The notes under the pieces were generated by a model. That model had not been told where the DNA came from and did no database searches. It was given only the letters and a program-made list of their open reading frames with translations. Shown piece by piece: positions 1 through 13,078 of a stretch of DNA of 64,000 nt. How positions within the stretch are numbered: the first letter of the stretch is position 1; the number at the start of each line of letters is the position of its first letter. A program made the translations under genes and the position numbers. Source of the stretch: Distichodus sexfasciatus (lineage: Eukaryota > Chordata > Actinopteri > Characiformes > Distichodontidae). The stretch lies in the NCBI GenBank assembly GCA_032718565.1, contig JAVGVS010000280.1, forward strand, positions 116,001 to 180,000, given 5' to 3'.

Positions 1-915
1 TTTTTATGCCTGATTTTTAATGCTGGTCCAAATTATTGCTTCTCATATCTCGCCTAGTCTTAGACGCTGCAACAAAAATGTGCTTAGTGTTAAATCACTC
101 CACTAATCTAAATTGCATCTTTTGTGCTCCTCCTTAACAGTATCCTTTATAGGTAATAATGTGTGTGAGAGGGAGTGTGTTTCTGCCTTTCTGCACCTTC
201 TCATAAAGCCTCCCCCGTCTGGCCTGTTAATCTGACAGTTTGGCCTGGGCGCTTTTCCTTCTCACGAGAGAGCTGGTGAATCCCTCTCTCTTTTTGACAG
301 TTTTTCCACACTTATCCTGACATGTTGCCTTTTTGGAATTCCAAACTTCAGAAAAAATGAGAAGACCTCCATCATACCAGTAACTTTTACATTTGTCTAT
401 TATCATTTTTATTACTTAAATGTACCACTTCTTTTTTGTCCAACCAAATGCTAGTTTGAGAATACCTTAAATTATTGGAATCGAATATTTTTATTTGATT
501 ATCTTCATGTCTATATGGAAACATTTTAGAATATAGATAAAAAGTTTGCTTACCCCAAACTGAAAATGCCTTGCAATTTCCTCGTCTATGAGGTACTGAC
601 ATATTTAGAAACATTTTGTGTTGTTAAGCTCTACCCTGTGATGTGTGTAGTTGTACTGTCAAATTTGTGGCTGTGTAATTAATGTTCATTACATGTTATC
701 ATGTCTGCTAAACCTTGTGAGTGATTTCTTGTTTTGTCTTCCAATCCTGCTGAACCAGAGGCACTTTCCTCTCTGCTCACTAATTGTCCCTCTTTGTTAT
801 GAAGATCAAAGTATGTTGTCGGGGTTCGACTTGGGTTAGACGGTAATTCTCCTCCGCATCTGTGTTTCTCTGTTGGCATTGCCATGATTTAAAATGTTCA
901 AGATGAAATCTGTAG
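1..915. other. No gene seen
   Basis: AT-rich unique sequence. Short GC-richer pyrimidine-rich block at about 185-300; nothing codes convincingly. Confidence 0.6.
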
Positions 916-924
916 TAAGTGGTG

Positions 925-1925
925 AAGTGTCTTTCTGTTTGTTCATTGTGTGTAGGTCTGCTAAGTGTTTGTAGTGCACTATATCTGTCTCTCCACTTAC
1001 TGTATGTAGTGCAATGTGTCTGTCACTCTACTTTGTGTAGCGAAGTGCCTCTCTACTTATTGTGTGTAGTACGCTATATCTGTTTCTCTACTTATTGTGT
1101 GTAGTGCAGTGTGTCTGTCTACTTTGTGTAATGCACTACATCTGTCTCTCCACTTATTGTGTGTACTGCAGTGCTTGTCTTTGTAGTAAAGTGTGTCTGT
1201 CGCTCTACTTGTGAGGTGGAGTGTCTCTCTCTACTTATTGTGTTTAGCGCAGTGTGTCTGTCTACTTTGTGTAATGCACTACATCTGTCTCTCCACTTAT
1301 TGTGTGTACTGCAGTGCTTCTGTCACTCTACTTTGTAGTAAAGTGTGTCTGTCGCTCTACTTGTGTGGTGGAGTGTCTCTCTCTACTTATTGTGTTTAGC
1401 GCAGTGTGTTTATGTACTTTGTGTAGTGCACTGTATCTGGTTCTCTACTTATTGTTTGCAGTACAGTGTTCTTTACTATTTGAGTAGTGCACTACATCTC
1501 TTTTTCTACTTATTGTGTGCATTGCAGCACTTCTGTCTCTACTTTGTGCAGTTCAGTGTGTCCATCTGCTTCTTGTACTGCAGCGTGTCTTGTCACAGTG
1601 TGCGTAACACTGTGTGCCTTTCAACTCAGCGTGTGTAGCAGAGTGTTTCATTTTACTTATGTGTAGTGTGTGTCTCTCTACTTGTGTTTATTGTCTTTCT
1701 ACTTTCTACCTTTATCTTTTGACTCAATGTATGAAGTGCAGTGTGTCTTTTTACTTATTGTATGTGGTGCAATGTGTCTCTTTCTCTACTTTGTGTAGTG
1801 CAGTTTGTCGGTCCATTTTTTGCGTGCACTATATCTGTCTTTCTACCCTTTACTCCAGTGTCTCTTTCTACTCAGTATGTGTAGCGCAATGTTTGTGTCT
1901 GTGTAGCTCAGTTTGTGTTGCATGC
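925..1925 (+). repeat. Degenerate minisatellite (GTGTGTAGTGCAGTGTGTCTGTCT-like units)
   Basis: About 1 kb built from variants of cttattgtgtgtagtgcag and ctactttgtgtagtgcac, spaced roughly 35-75 nt. A larger unit, 1118-1260, is repeated at 1261-1412 (offset 143, rising to 152 after a small indel). The Cys/Leu/Val-rich frames read from it are artefacts of the repeat. Confidence 0.85.
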
Positions 1926-3600
1926 TTTGTTTCTATTTGGGGTGTATGTGTGTGTGCGGGCTGTTGTTCAGGGACGTCCAGGCGTTGGAATTGCTCCCAG
2001 CAGGCTTTGTGCCCATCGTCAGTTTGACAGTTAAGTTGGACTTCTGCTGTTCCTCTCCAGCAGCCCAAGCCTGAGCCTGCCAGGACTCCAGATTCACTCT
2101 CCCCTTCTGACACGCTCTCTCTCTATCTCTTTCTCTCGTTCTCTTCATCTGTCTGCCACTACTGAAAGACCAAACACAAGAGTGTAACTTAAACTCCAAG
2201 ATATTATCTCAAGCATAGCTGTGGGTCAAGCAGCAGGAGAGCCGTAATATCCGGAGATTATTCCTGCAGAAGAGAGAGAGAGACAGAGAGAAAGAAACAG
2301 AGGCAAACAAAGAGGCAGAAATGGAAGGAAAACAGAATCAGCGAGAGAAAGTACCAGAGATGGAGAGAAATAGAAAAAGACGGTACTTGAAGAGACTCTG
2401 TATTCAGGCCAGATCATGTGAGTGATTTCAACAGAATCACGTCCCGACATTCTCACTGGAGTCACGTTTTTTGAGTGGATCTTAATGTCAAAACACTAGG
2501 CAATGAATGAGTGCAGTGGGACTCGGGCCAGGAGAACAGGCAGTAATGTGGATTTACAGACTGAAACACTGACTGTCTCTTCCTCATGAACGGAACACAA
2601 ATCTTAAATTATTATTGCACAGTGGGTAATAAATTGGGTGACAATAGGTAGAATATATGTATGTCTGTGTAAGAGTGTGTAGATATGTCCAACAATAAGC
2701 CAAAAAGTTATGTTCACCGTTTTAGTATGCCGTTGCTCGACAGCAACTCCTGTAAGCTGTGAACTGGTAACAAGTAAGAGAGAGAACAGTTTGGTAATAA
2801 TTAGAATTATAGGTTGTTGAACATTATGTTGTTAACCTACTGTTAAGCAAAATCTCAAATAAATTCAAAAAACAACTTATCTGTAGCCCAATATGACAGA
2901 TCGCTTGTGACACGTCACAAAGATGAATTCTGTTCATATGTGTTGATTTATGTGACCAATAAAACTGAACTGTCACTACATTTATCCCCTTTCCTCCACC
3001 CTGAATAAAGTGGGCTGAAAAAGGGTCATCTGAAGCACGAGAATTTGGGAGAACTTTGAGGTCTGGGCAGCACCTTGAACTCGGAGGAAAAATAGCTAGT
3101 GATTTGGAGTAATTTTAAAGAGGACATTTAATTTTACAGCAGAACATATAGGATAATTTTATTCGCTATGATGATGGAAGTAATGTGTGTAAGATACAAT
3201 TCTTCAGAATGAACTGGACATCTTGTCTATGGACGAAGGTCATCTGATCCGGCGAATCTTATTTTATGTTGCAATATTACCAGATACCAGACGCCACGAG
3301 CCCCATTCAAAACTTCAGATTCCAGGCCTTGGTTATTCAGAACAGTTTTGGTCAATGTTTAATTAAAAAGGTGGTCATGTTTTAAGTCTTTGGTGTATGC
3401 AGTACTGTTGTAAACAGTTTGAATACATTTATCTTTGCAATAAGTCATAAAACACTGGAAACACATCAAATGTTCTAATGTTTTTCTCAGCATTAATCTT
3501 TTCCCTTATTTGTTTTGGCTCGCCCTGTAGTTTTGAGTCTTATATATTTAGAATATTTTTTTTTCACAATCAGATAAACATGGTACGTTAGGTCAATACT
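1926..3600. other. No gene; purine-rich tract
   Basis: Contains a GA-rich stretch at about 2268-2385 and otherwise unique AT-rich sequence. A gaccaataaaactgaactg stretch near 2955 looks like a LINE/SINE tail. Confidence 0.5.
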
Positions 3601-3624
3601 TTCAAGTAGTCCAGAATCTTTTTA

Positions 3625-3626
<2 letters not shown>

Positions 3627-3655
<29 letters not shown>

Positions 3656-3965
3656 CATGTGTTCATGTATTTATCACATTGTGGGGACCTTTTTGTCCCC
3701 TAAAATCACTTTTATCTGTTTTTTTGGGCTTTGTGGGGACATTTGAGAGGTGCCCATGAGGAAAAGTGACTTCATAGAAAATGCACTTGTTTTATTTGAG
3801 AAACTAAAAGAGGTAAAAGATGTGCTTTTGGTTACTGAGGTTAAGGTTAGGGTTAGGATTAGGTGTAGGTGTAAAATTATGTACTTTAATCATTATGGGA
3901 GTCTATGGAAAGACCTCACAAAGATAGTAATACAAGACTGTGCCTGTGAGTGTGTGTGTGTGTGT
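3627..3965 (+). mobile_element. Dispersed nonautonomous repeat with TGTGGGGAC ends
   Basis: Begins in a TG microsatellite, has paired ttgtggggacc/ctttgtggggac boxes, a ggttagggttagg segment and the end cacaaagatagtaatacaag running into another TG tract. A diverged 3' end of the same family is at 51315-51410 and a probable inverted relic at 13290-13420. Superfamily not determined. Confidence 0.55.
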
Positions 3966-4427
3966 GTGTGTGTATACACACATTGCTGTGTATGCACCCA
4001 TTGTTTATTGATGTGTTTGGAGGAGGTTGAAAAATGTGCATGTGTTTGCATTTTGCACACCCACGCCTGTATACTCATAGACACACACACTCACCCATAC
4101 ACGTTTGTGTGTGTGTGTGTGTGTGTGCAGTTGTCCTCCTCCCCTCCCCTATGCTCCCTGTGGTCTAACCACCTGTCCCTCCAGTTGACTGTGAGGGGAC
4201 AAGGGCACACTGCTCCATTGTAGGCAGGAGGAAAGCTTCTTACCAGGTTTGTGATCTGCCCCTGGGGGCCCCTCTGCAGGACTGAGGGAGGAAGTGTGTG
4301 GGGAGGTATCATATGTTCCCCTCTACACAGGTCTGTCTCAACCCAGACTGTGTATGTATGTGTGTGTGTTTGTGTGTAGCTGACATTCACTCATTCAAGT
4401 CCTCCTTCAGCAATTGTAGTGATAGTA

Positions 4428-4605
4428 TTATCAGTGTTGGGGAAGCCACTTTTAAACGGTAGCTTGAAACAAAGTTATAAAGTAGATAAGCTACAGTCAA
4501 GCTCTGCTTTTAATATAGTAGTTAGCTACACTCCAAGCTACAGAGAAAATCTGCAGTACATCCAAGCTACTTCATTTAGTAATACTAAGCAGGTTACAAT
4601 ATGAA
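4428..4605 (+). mobile_element. hAT-like element end fragment
   Basis: Starts cagtgttggggaagc, a typical fish hAT terminus, followed by tagctaca-rich sequence like that at 11465-12105. The opposite end was not identified. Confidence 0.4.
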
Positions 4606-4689
4606 CATGACTGTGGTAGAATATTAATAACAGTAATACTAGGCATCTGACAGCTAAAATGAGAAAATCCGACACAATCACACATTACG

Positions 4690-4890
4690 GGGCCAATTTA
4701 CAGACGCCAATTAATCTATAGTGCATGCCTTTGGACTGTGGGAGGAAACCGGAGCACCCGGGGAGAAAACCCATGTGACCACAGGGAGAGCATGCAAACT
4801 CCACACAGAAAGACCCTACGGCCGTCCCTGGGGTTTGAACCCAGGACCTCCTCGCTGCCTCATGGCAGCGCTAACCACTGTGCCATTGAT
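4690..4890 (-). mobile_element. tRNA-derived core SINE (V-SINE/DANA-like)
   Basis: Read on the minus strand: a tRNA-like head gtggcacagtggttagcgct, B box gggtttgaaccc (reverse), then the vertebrate SINE core tgtggagtttgcatg, ggtgctccggtttcctccca and cagtccaaaggcatg. Classic fish SINE structure; subfamily from memory. Confidence 0.8.
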
Positions 4891-7320
4891 GTACATTTAT
4901 AAAACTAATTTAGAAAAAGGAACGTGAGAGTGCTGCATAGAAATTAAGACAATTTATGGCGCTAAAGTTTGCAAAAGATTCCAGGCTGTGTTGGAGGACA
5001 CACACACACATTAGAAGCTGCTTTAGTATAAGTTTACCTTTGCAGAACTTTATGTAAACCTCTTCTTTTTAAAGCACCCTCTGCTAGTTCTTTAATCTTT
5101 ACAAAAGATACTTCTTTAAATGTAGTATATAGAGCTAAAACTGGTTTGAGTTTTGCAACCAGTTTGCAGCAGTAGGCACAGAGTCAGCACATGATTCTAA
5201 ACATCAGTTTGTCATTATTACTTACAGTACTTTGTAGATGGATTTAGTGTTTGTTTATTGCAAACATTGCAAATGCAGATTTGTGTCTTGTATGTTCATT
5301 GTCACTAAGATAAACTGATCCGTGGGGAGGTAAGCCATTTATCTGCCAAAGGCGTGTGTGTACGTGCATGCATGCTTTGAGTCGTATTGTGGCAGAAATG
5401 CTGATTTTATCTAGCAATCATAATTCTGTTCCTACTAAGCTAAGCAGCAGATTAGCCTTGTATCACTGCATCTCCTACACAAACATGAAGATGAAGAATG
5501 AAGTCTCTGTTACAGCGTTTCGAATTTGACAACCGACAGACAATTATCATTTTCGTGGCGAGGGCTGTTCTCTTCCTACTGACTCTTTGTTTTGTTCCAG
5601 AGCAAAATAAAGCTCTCTCTTTGTTACCATTAGCACTTATTAACCACCACAACAAACACTTAGATCACAGCATGTATCATTATTATGATACAAGTATGTA
5701 TGTAGATATGACTCCTTGACACATCTCTCACTGTATTTTTGAAGCACACACTCCCATGGGAAGAATGTTGAGGGCTTTGTCGTGCGCTGCATAGCTGGGA
5801 TTCCACTGCAGCCCACCAAAGAAGACAGCGGCCAAAAACTCTTCTGCGCTCTTCTGACATCCACACTAGCAATGAGGCAATCAAAGGTTTGCGTTTGTCT
5901 AGGGGTTTGGGTTTGGTGCAGGAGAAGTGCATTTAAGGTTTAGCCTTCACAGTGCATGTAACCACTTTCAGACCGTTGACAAAAGCACACATTTTTTCTA
6001 GAAATGCACTCACTCAACACTTGATTAGCACACTTAAGCCTAAAGTTGCACTTATCAAGAGAGCAAGTGTAAACATTTTGTTATCATGTTAAGTTTCTTT
6101 GCACCTCTTTACACTACTGCTCAGATTCTGAGAAATAAATGTGCCAGTCATAGGGTAAAGATTACATGTAGGTTTGGCTTTTGTAAAGCATGATGAAACA
6201 ATGTTAAACCATGAACGTTTTTGTGCAAATTTTTAAGAAATGTTATTCCGACTTTATCTCCCAAAGGTAATCTTTGCAATGTTTCAGTAGGCTTTTGGGT
6301 TAATATATTTTAACCTCAAATTACCTAATCTCAAGATAAAGTGGTAAAGTCAGATCGTTACTGGTTCCAAGAAGTTCATGTTCTTTGTCCTTGTCATAAA
6401 TCTAACACTAAGACTATTTACAAAATTCACTCATAAATTAGCTTCAGCATCGATTCAGTTTCACACTGTCATAAGTAAACACGGCTGAAGTTTCACCAAG
6501 TAAATCTTCACATTGCACCAGAGCATGCTCCGACAAGACCTACGATGGGTGAGTCCTGGAACATCCTGTGTGTGAGTGAGTGTGTGTGTATACGTCTATG
6601 AATATATGTATGACTCTTTAGTAACACATTAAGCTCACTCAGTTTTCCTGTAGTGCCTGGAGCCAAATGGGGCAGTGTTTAATCTAATCCACACTGCTGT
6701 GATTTACCTTTCCTCTCCTTTGGAGACTCCACCAAAAGACGTAGATAACAATAAATGAAAGGCAGTGGGGATTTGCCTGTTGAATGCTGCATGTTGCACT
6801 TTACCCAATTAATATTACTGACTTTTTCCTAAGGAATACCTGTACTGTCACTAACCCCCAGCAACAAGTTTTAGGTTTTGTTAATATTTCTAGACATGGA
6901 ATACGTAGTAACTGACATATTGTATAGTCACTTTATATTGAACAGAAGGTTTATATTTATTAAAAGAGAAACATTATTATTCATTTAAATGTGTGATTGA
7001 GTTCAGGTAATAATATTTATAAATATCAGATGATATTTAGTTGCTTTTTGTAAGTTTATATGAATGAATGTGATTGAATTAAATCAGCATATGATGTCTC
7101 ATATCGACTGCTGGTTAATGAACTGAATCAAATTGAAATCTTATCATAGCAGACTTTGGGATATTTGGGTAGACATCAAACCTTTGTCAGTTGAATCACA
7201 ATATACACCCCAGTACATAATTAGGAAATGAAAGTCGTTCTGGATAGGAAAGACATTAAGAATGACAGTCAGTGTCATTAGTGATTTCACCTATAAATAA
7301 ATAGTCCTGTCTCTGCCCGG
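4891..7320. other. No gene seen
   Basis: AT-rich unique sequence with short, unsupported frames. No tRNA, repeat or splice-flanked coding block was recognised. Confidence 0.5.
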
Positions 7321-7329
7321 CATTGTCTC

Positions 7330-7440
7330 TACACTCAAGATTCAAGATTCAAGATTCAAGATTCAAGATTCAAGATTCTTTATTTGTCACGTGCAAGTTA
7401 TACAGGTACAACAAGCAGTGAAATGTATCCTGATCCGCTC
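7330..7440 (+). repeat. TTCAAGA heptamer array plus dispersed-repeat end
   Basis: Six consecutive 7-bp attcaag units at about 7336-7377 run into ctttatttgtcacgtgcaag and tacaacaagcagtgaaatg. Related copies are at 36238-36300 and 54795-54880, so this is a dispersed element with a tandem tail. Confidence 0.7.
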
Positions 7441-10205
7441 TTTAACTGTGCAATAGACAAGGAAGATAGAGACGCAATACAAACTTACAAACATAAATAC
7501 TAACTTAAATACGGAGGCTGGGGTAACAGGACAAAAATAAACTATACATTATACAATAAGGAATTGCTTAGCCGTGTGCTCTGTTTCTCAACTTATTTCA
7601 CATTTCATTCTTTGCTTTATTTATTCTCAATCTATTAGTCTGTTTTCCATGTGGATATGAAGATGCTGCATGTGACTAGGAGTAATGTAAAGGCAAATAT
7701 GATGAGAAGATTTCCTGCATATGTGTGTCTATCTTCATCCATCCGGCTCAAAAGTTAAAGAGAGAGAGTGAGAATGATGTGGAAAGAAACACAGAGAGAG
7801 TGTGAGGCCTGTAAGTGCTCAAAGCTGCCAGGATTTTGTAATCACAGAGAAAAGCACAGCATGACACGGGCCTTCTCTTGCTCCAACGCTCATTCCGCTT
7901 TCCCTGCCTTACTATTTTATTTCACACTCAGAGGTGGACCAAGTGGAGAGGGTTCAGGTCTTGAAGATCATGTCAACATCACAGAATGATAAAGATAATG
8001 TTTTTTAAGGTTTTCACCCCCGTTTCCTCAAACACACACATACACAAGTTCTCTTGCACACAATCTCCTTTTCCTCAGCAAGAAAACACACTTTCAAATA
8101 AAGTGCCCCGATGGCCTCATCAGGAGAGAATGTTCCTGCCTGACTGTTTCAGCCAAACCTCCTGAGAGCTTCTAAGCCCTGACTAGTGTGATAAGACAAT
8201 AATACCAGTCCGGGGGAAGAGTTTATAACACGCTTCATAAATCAGGTCGACAGAGATTCTGGCATGACCGGGGATTTACCCTGTGCTTTTACACTATCTA
8301 GACGTTGCCTTTGAAGACTCGATTCTTGGCACGGCTGACGGTCATAATTAAGACGTCAAACATCTATACCGTCATGGTCAGGTTTTACGGTATTAACGTC
8401 AAAGATGACACACTTCAAGGATCCTTCAAACTGAGGTCCTGTTTGAACTTTACATTCTCCTAGATTTTACCTTTTGAACTTTACACATCTTTTTGTAGCA
8501 ACTATACACTTCATAAAACTTTCAGAAGTTTATGGGTAAGGGGTGATAATGTTTGAGATCGTTCAAGGTGCCTTTATAGTGCCCCACTATGGAGGCTATA
8601 AGTAACAGCTAGGGGCTATGTTTCTGCATGGTGCTTTGCGATTTATTGATAAAACTGGTGTTGTCTTAAGCCATGTTCTTGGTGTCGTTTGTGAGTTTTT
8701 AAGTGATTGGCCCAGAGACTCAGATATCTCAAACCTGAGCCTTCCATGCATAATTTTTAATACTGTTCATCCTAAGGAGTTTTGTGGTTTTGCGTTGTGT
8801 TATTACACACCATAAACATCTCAGTGTCACCCATATACCCCAACCTACTATTAAGACAGCAAAAACTAAGCAGGTGTTGACATGTGCTCCATAAGACCTG
8901 CTATACAGCTGATCCCATAATAACATAAGAGTCTAAAGTCCCGAAACTACCATGCACGGTTGACAGTCTTAAGGGCAACATGTCTGAGTTGAAGCAACCG
9001 TTCATCTGTTTAACTCTCTGAAGCGTTACCAATCTTGCCGAGAGGTCAATGTTCGGCGCTGCGAACAAATAAGATTCTGAGCATTTTGCATGTCACAATT
9101 TGAACTTTTTGTTCCTTTCTCTTCTCTTCTTAATGTTATTTTTTTTGTAAACAGGGCCTGACCTGAAGTAATTAGTATTTAACAGAGAGAACTAACAACA
9201 GTTTGAAGTGTGTCATGGCATTTCCTGTCTGCTTTTACTCCCCTTTGGACTCTTAAAAAATCAATATTAATGGGTTGATGGGTCCATTTCAGTGGCAGAA
9301 GTCAATAGCTGTACATTAGTTCAGTGGTCGGTAGGACATGAAATAGTTTCTGTCTTGCCTGACACATTTAATGCTTTTAACAGTAGCAATGTATATTTAA
9401 TTGTTTTGTATATACACATTTATTTATATAGCACATTATACCAGAGGCCTTTCAACAAGAAATAAGTCCATTGTGTGTGATTTGTAAGTTAATAAATGCA
9501 AAGCATAAATAAACCATCAAAAAATAAGACTAATACATTAACAAGTATTATGTATATGATTTGACCAAACTATTACAAGATTTTGTGTGTGTGTTGAAGT
9601 GAATTAAAACCCTTCCATACATTTATTAACAATCTTAACATGGGTGACGTAACTGTGTTGTGAAGTAGAGTTTATGATGACTCAGACACACATACTCACA
9701 CACATACAAAACCACATATTTACACAGAAATAAATGTCAGTGACTTGCTGTAATCAGTAACTAACTCAAAGAACAGAGTTACACTGTACACTGTGTTTTA
9801 TCTCAGCAGGAGTGGCACCTAGAACAGAATGAATCCTTTGATCAGGCACACACACAGTGCCCAAAAAGTGACGTAATCCCACAAAGGATCACATGGTTCC
9901 ATGTTATATGTCAAAATAATGTTCTGTGACAGAGATGAAGTACTATCTAATAATAAAAATATATTTACAAATCAATTAAAAAAAAAATTCTCAAAAATAT
10001 GTTCACAGATCTGTTCATGCAGTCCTCAAGTCATTAGACAAGCCACGTTTGTACACAGGAATATAAATCTCAGTCCTGATGTCCATCTGCCTTCTGGGCA
10101 ACCATCTGCATTTGTCTTTCACTAGGAATGCAACTCCACTACATTTTTACTAAACTCTACAGGAAGTTTTATTTTGTGTTTTCTTAAAACCACAACCATT
10201 TTGGT
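7441..10205. other. No gene; possible conserved noncoding block at 8195-8410
   Basis: Mostly AT-rich unique sequence. 8195-8410 is more complex and CpG-containing (e.g. ggcacggctgacggtcataa). A LINE/SINE-like tttatttatatagcac motif lies near 9420. Confidence 0.35.
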
Positions 10206-10209
10206 CTCA

Positions 10210-10600
10210 GTGTTTCCATGTCAGAGCAAATTAGGATTGAGATTGAGGGTTAGAATTAGAGTAGAGTTTAGATTTAAGATTTAGATTATGGATTAGATTT
10301 AAAATAGTTTTGGGGTTGATATTAGGATAAGGATCAGAGCTGAGAATAGTATTCATAATAGTGGTTAATATTAGGTTTAGCGTTGATAGTAGGTTCAGAG
10401 CTGAGATTATGGTTATGTTTGAGATTAGGATTAGTTTTAAGAGCTTGTTAAATTAGTTAGGATTAGGTTTTTAGGGTAAGGATTACGTTTAGATTGGGTT
10501 TAGGGTTGAGATCATGTCCAGGGTTGAGATTCAGGTTTGGAGGTTCAGATGAGTTAAGGATTTGAATTGAGATGAACATAAATTTTTAGACTTTAGTTTA
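10210..10600 (+). repeat. Degenerate TTAGGG-like C-poor tract
   Basis: About 390 nt of irregular ggattag, gggttagg, gttgagatt and tttagatt hexamer-to-octamer units with very few C residues on this strand. It resembles a strongly decayed interstitial telomere-type or related G/T/A satellite. Confidence 0.6.
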
Positions 10601-10636
10601 TGGTTAAATTAAACTCAATATAAAGCTGACTCTCAG

Positions 10637-10678
10637 ATGTTTAATATCTATATAGATATAGATATAGATATTAAACAT
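10637..10678. repeat. 17-bp perfect inverted repeat
   Basis: Arms 10637-10653 and 10662-10678 (atgtttaatatctatat and its complement) with an 8-nt loop, beside an AT dinucleotide run. Confidence 0.9.
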
Positions 10679-10718
10679 TCATATCAACTTATAGATAATT
10701 GATGTATAGATTATTTGA

Positions 10719-10722
<4 letters not shown>

Positions 10723-10795
<73 letters not shown>

Positions 10796-10801
10796 TATTT
10801 A

Positions 10802-10838
<37 letters not shown>
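10723..10838. repeat. Long (AT)n microsatellite
   Basis: Nearly pure AT dinucleotides interrupted once by catatatatttatattt. Both strands give false Ile/Tyr reading frames. Confidence 0.95.
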
Positions 10839-10840
<2 letters not shown>

Positions 10841-11464
10841 ACAGAAGTAACAATAAATTTATACTGCATATATTGAGTGTTTTTTGACACACATCTACAT
10901 AAATCATATGTACATTTATTACTTAGGTATATTAAAATGTCAATTGTGAGCTATGGCAAGATCCAGGTGGATGATTGGCCAAATCTCATGAGACTGAACT
11001 TTAAATCCTGTAATGACATGGTTTTGTATAGTTTCATAGTACGTCTGTATTAAATCTAAGTGTTTTTTGAGAGCAAGCTGACTGGTCATATGTACTCTAT
11101 AATAAAAGCTATATTATACTCTTAAATGTCCTGTGATGTTGTGTACTCAGATGTTAGGGTGTGTGGGCTGTGTGCCATCATTTCACATGGAGAGTTAGAG
11201 AATAATGTGGGAGAATGTACACAGGAAGTCATGGAAGTGCCTGTGACCCGCACTAAATGAGGGATGAATTGCTGCTATTTCTATCAAACAAGCTGTCTCC
11301 AGAAACTCATAATGCCCACTTACAACACAGAAAACTACACACACACACACATACACTGAGACAGAGCTATGTATATGTGGAGATGATTTATCAAAACCTA
11401 TAATGTGTAATAGATACATTTATGTGTGTGTGTGATAGTGTGTGTGTGTGTGTGTGTGTGTGTA

Positions 11465-12105
11465 GTGGTTTGGAGTACTACACTTAAAACAACTTAACCA
11501 TATTTTTTAGTAGCTTATCAGACGCAAAGCTACTTTAAAAGCTTTTCCAAAAACTACTTTTTACAAATAAAAGTTGCCGTGTGGCCAAACGCTACATTGT
11601 TATAAAAACCTTTGTTTTTCTCACTTTACAAAGAGGCATCTTTTCAACCAGCAGGTGTTTTTGATTGGCAGACGATGCATCTGATCTAGCTACCGTGCCC
11701 ACACATTGCATGGCAACGCCCTCTTGGCAGCTACACAATGGAGTTGGAGAGTGGGGTCCAGTTGAGTTGGAGACAATTTGGAATCTGTGTTCAATTTTAT
11801 TAAAATGTATGACGCAGAAAGTTGAAACAGACAGAACTTACATATTTGAGTGTAATGTGTGCAAGTTGAAACTCAAGATACTTTTAACTTTTAACCTAAA
11901 ACATAATTGAAACCTTGTTGTTATTACATTGTTTAAAATATAGATTTTCAAATTACTTTCAACATCATGTTTGACATTTTTCATTAACTTACTTTAAATA
12001 TTAAGTATTATGGGATGAAATACTTAATATAGTTAAATGTAGCTACTTTTACTCTATAGCTTGTAGTCTAGCTAATTACTATATCAAGTAGCTTGTAGGT
12101 TAAAA
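11465..12105 (+). mobile_element. hAT-like element relic with BED-finger trace
   Basis: Bounded by TG microsatellites, with related termini rich in gtagct at both ends (gtagcttatcagacgcaaag; ctagctaattactatatcaa). In frame at about 11830-11908 it encodes FECNVCKLKLK followed by FNLKH, the C-x2-C...H spacing of a BED zinc finger from hAT transposases. No transposase body remains. Confidence 0.5.
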
Positions 12106-12147
12106 GTTGTGTGTGTGTGTGTGTGTGCGTGTGTGTGTGTGTGTGTG
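12104..12147. repeat. (GT)n microsatellite
   Basis: GT run with one C interruption, bordering the hAT-like relic. Confidence 0.9.
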
Positions 12148-13024
12148 TACATGTCTAACCCATATTTAACAAAGCAGACGTTGTCACCACAAACATATAA
12201 AAAATTTTCTCAGCATGTGTTCGTGTGTGTGCTGTGTAAATAACGTCTGTAGACTGTTGATGTCATTTGAAATGTAAAGCGCTCTGAATTAGAGCAACTG
12301 ATAATGTCATACAGAAATAAATCGAAGTCCATTAAAGTATGTTTTAAATAAGTGCAAAAGTGTGATTAAAAGGTGAAGTATGTAAAATGAATTTAATGTT
12401 GATTATGTGTATGTACATGTATCTTATTGTTGTAATTTGTATGGATTGTGATGTAATGATTCATTGATAATTGATTATTGACGATTCATCGATAAATAAA
12501 GACCATGTAAGTCCACACCACACTTCAGCACCTTTTCTGGAACAGAAGCCACTTTATCTCAGAGCTCAGGAATAAACCATTGCCTAAAACAGTTGCTCAT
12601 TAACACCCAGAATTGGAGTCTGTTTGTGTGAATAGGTTCTTTATTGTAAGGCCTATTTTAGCACCCGGGATCCCCTACATTTCCACTCACCATTTCTAAC
12701 TCTACATTTAAGACATTGTGTTCTGTAGAGTTTTACACGGTTTTACAATATATACTTAATTTTCTTTCTAATGGAACTGATAGTTAATGTCTGTGATACC
12801 ATTATCCACTTTGATAATAAATCCATATTACACCTTTCTAGGAATTTCACAATGAATAGATTGTGATTTTTTCTCAGTTTAGTACTGATTAAATGACTGT
12901 CTTGAGGAACAATATAACACAAATGTGTCTTTACATCTCTGAGCGAGAGCTGTACCAGTCCCAACAACTCCTGTGTGGCAGATTTGTTTATTTAGGAGCT
13001 AAAACAGTGCAGGGGATTGTTGGA

Positions 13025-13028
<4 letters not shown>

Positions 13029-13059
<31 letters not shown>

Positions 13060-13078
13060 GTTACCCTAAAGGCGACAG

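Noticed and set aside
919..2027. Several plus-strand frames rich in Cys, Leu and Val
   Set aside because: They are translations of the TG/CT minisatellite, overlap in several frames and show no domain or splice structure.
3750..4223. 157-codon frame with Cys-Val and Thr-His repeats
   Set aside because: Runs through GT/AC microsatellites and a dispersed repeat; composition is that of the repeat.
7330..7380. CRISPR-like direct repeats
   Set aside because: The 7-bp units are contiguous with no spacers, in a vertebrate genome.
10689..10907. Ile/Tyr-repeat frames on both strands
   Set aside because: Produced by the AT dinucleotide run.
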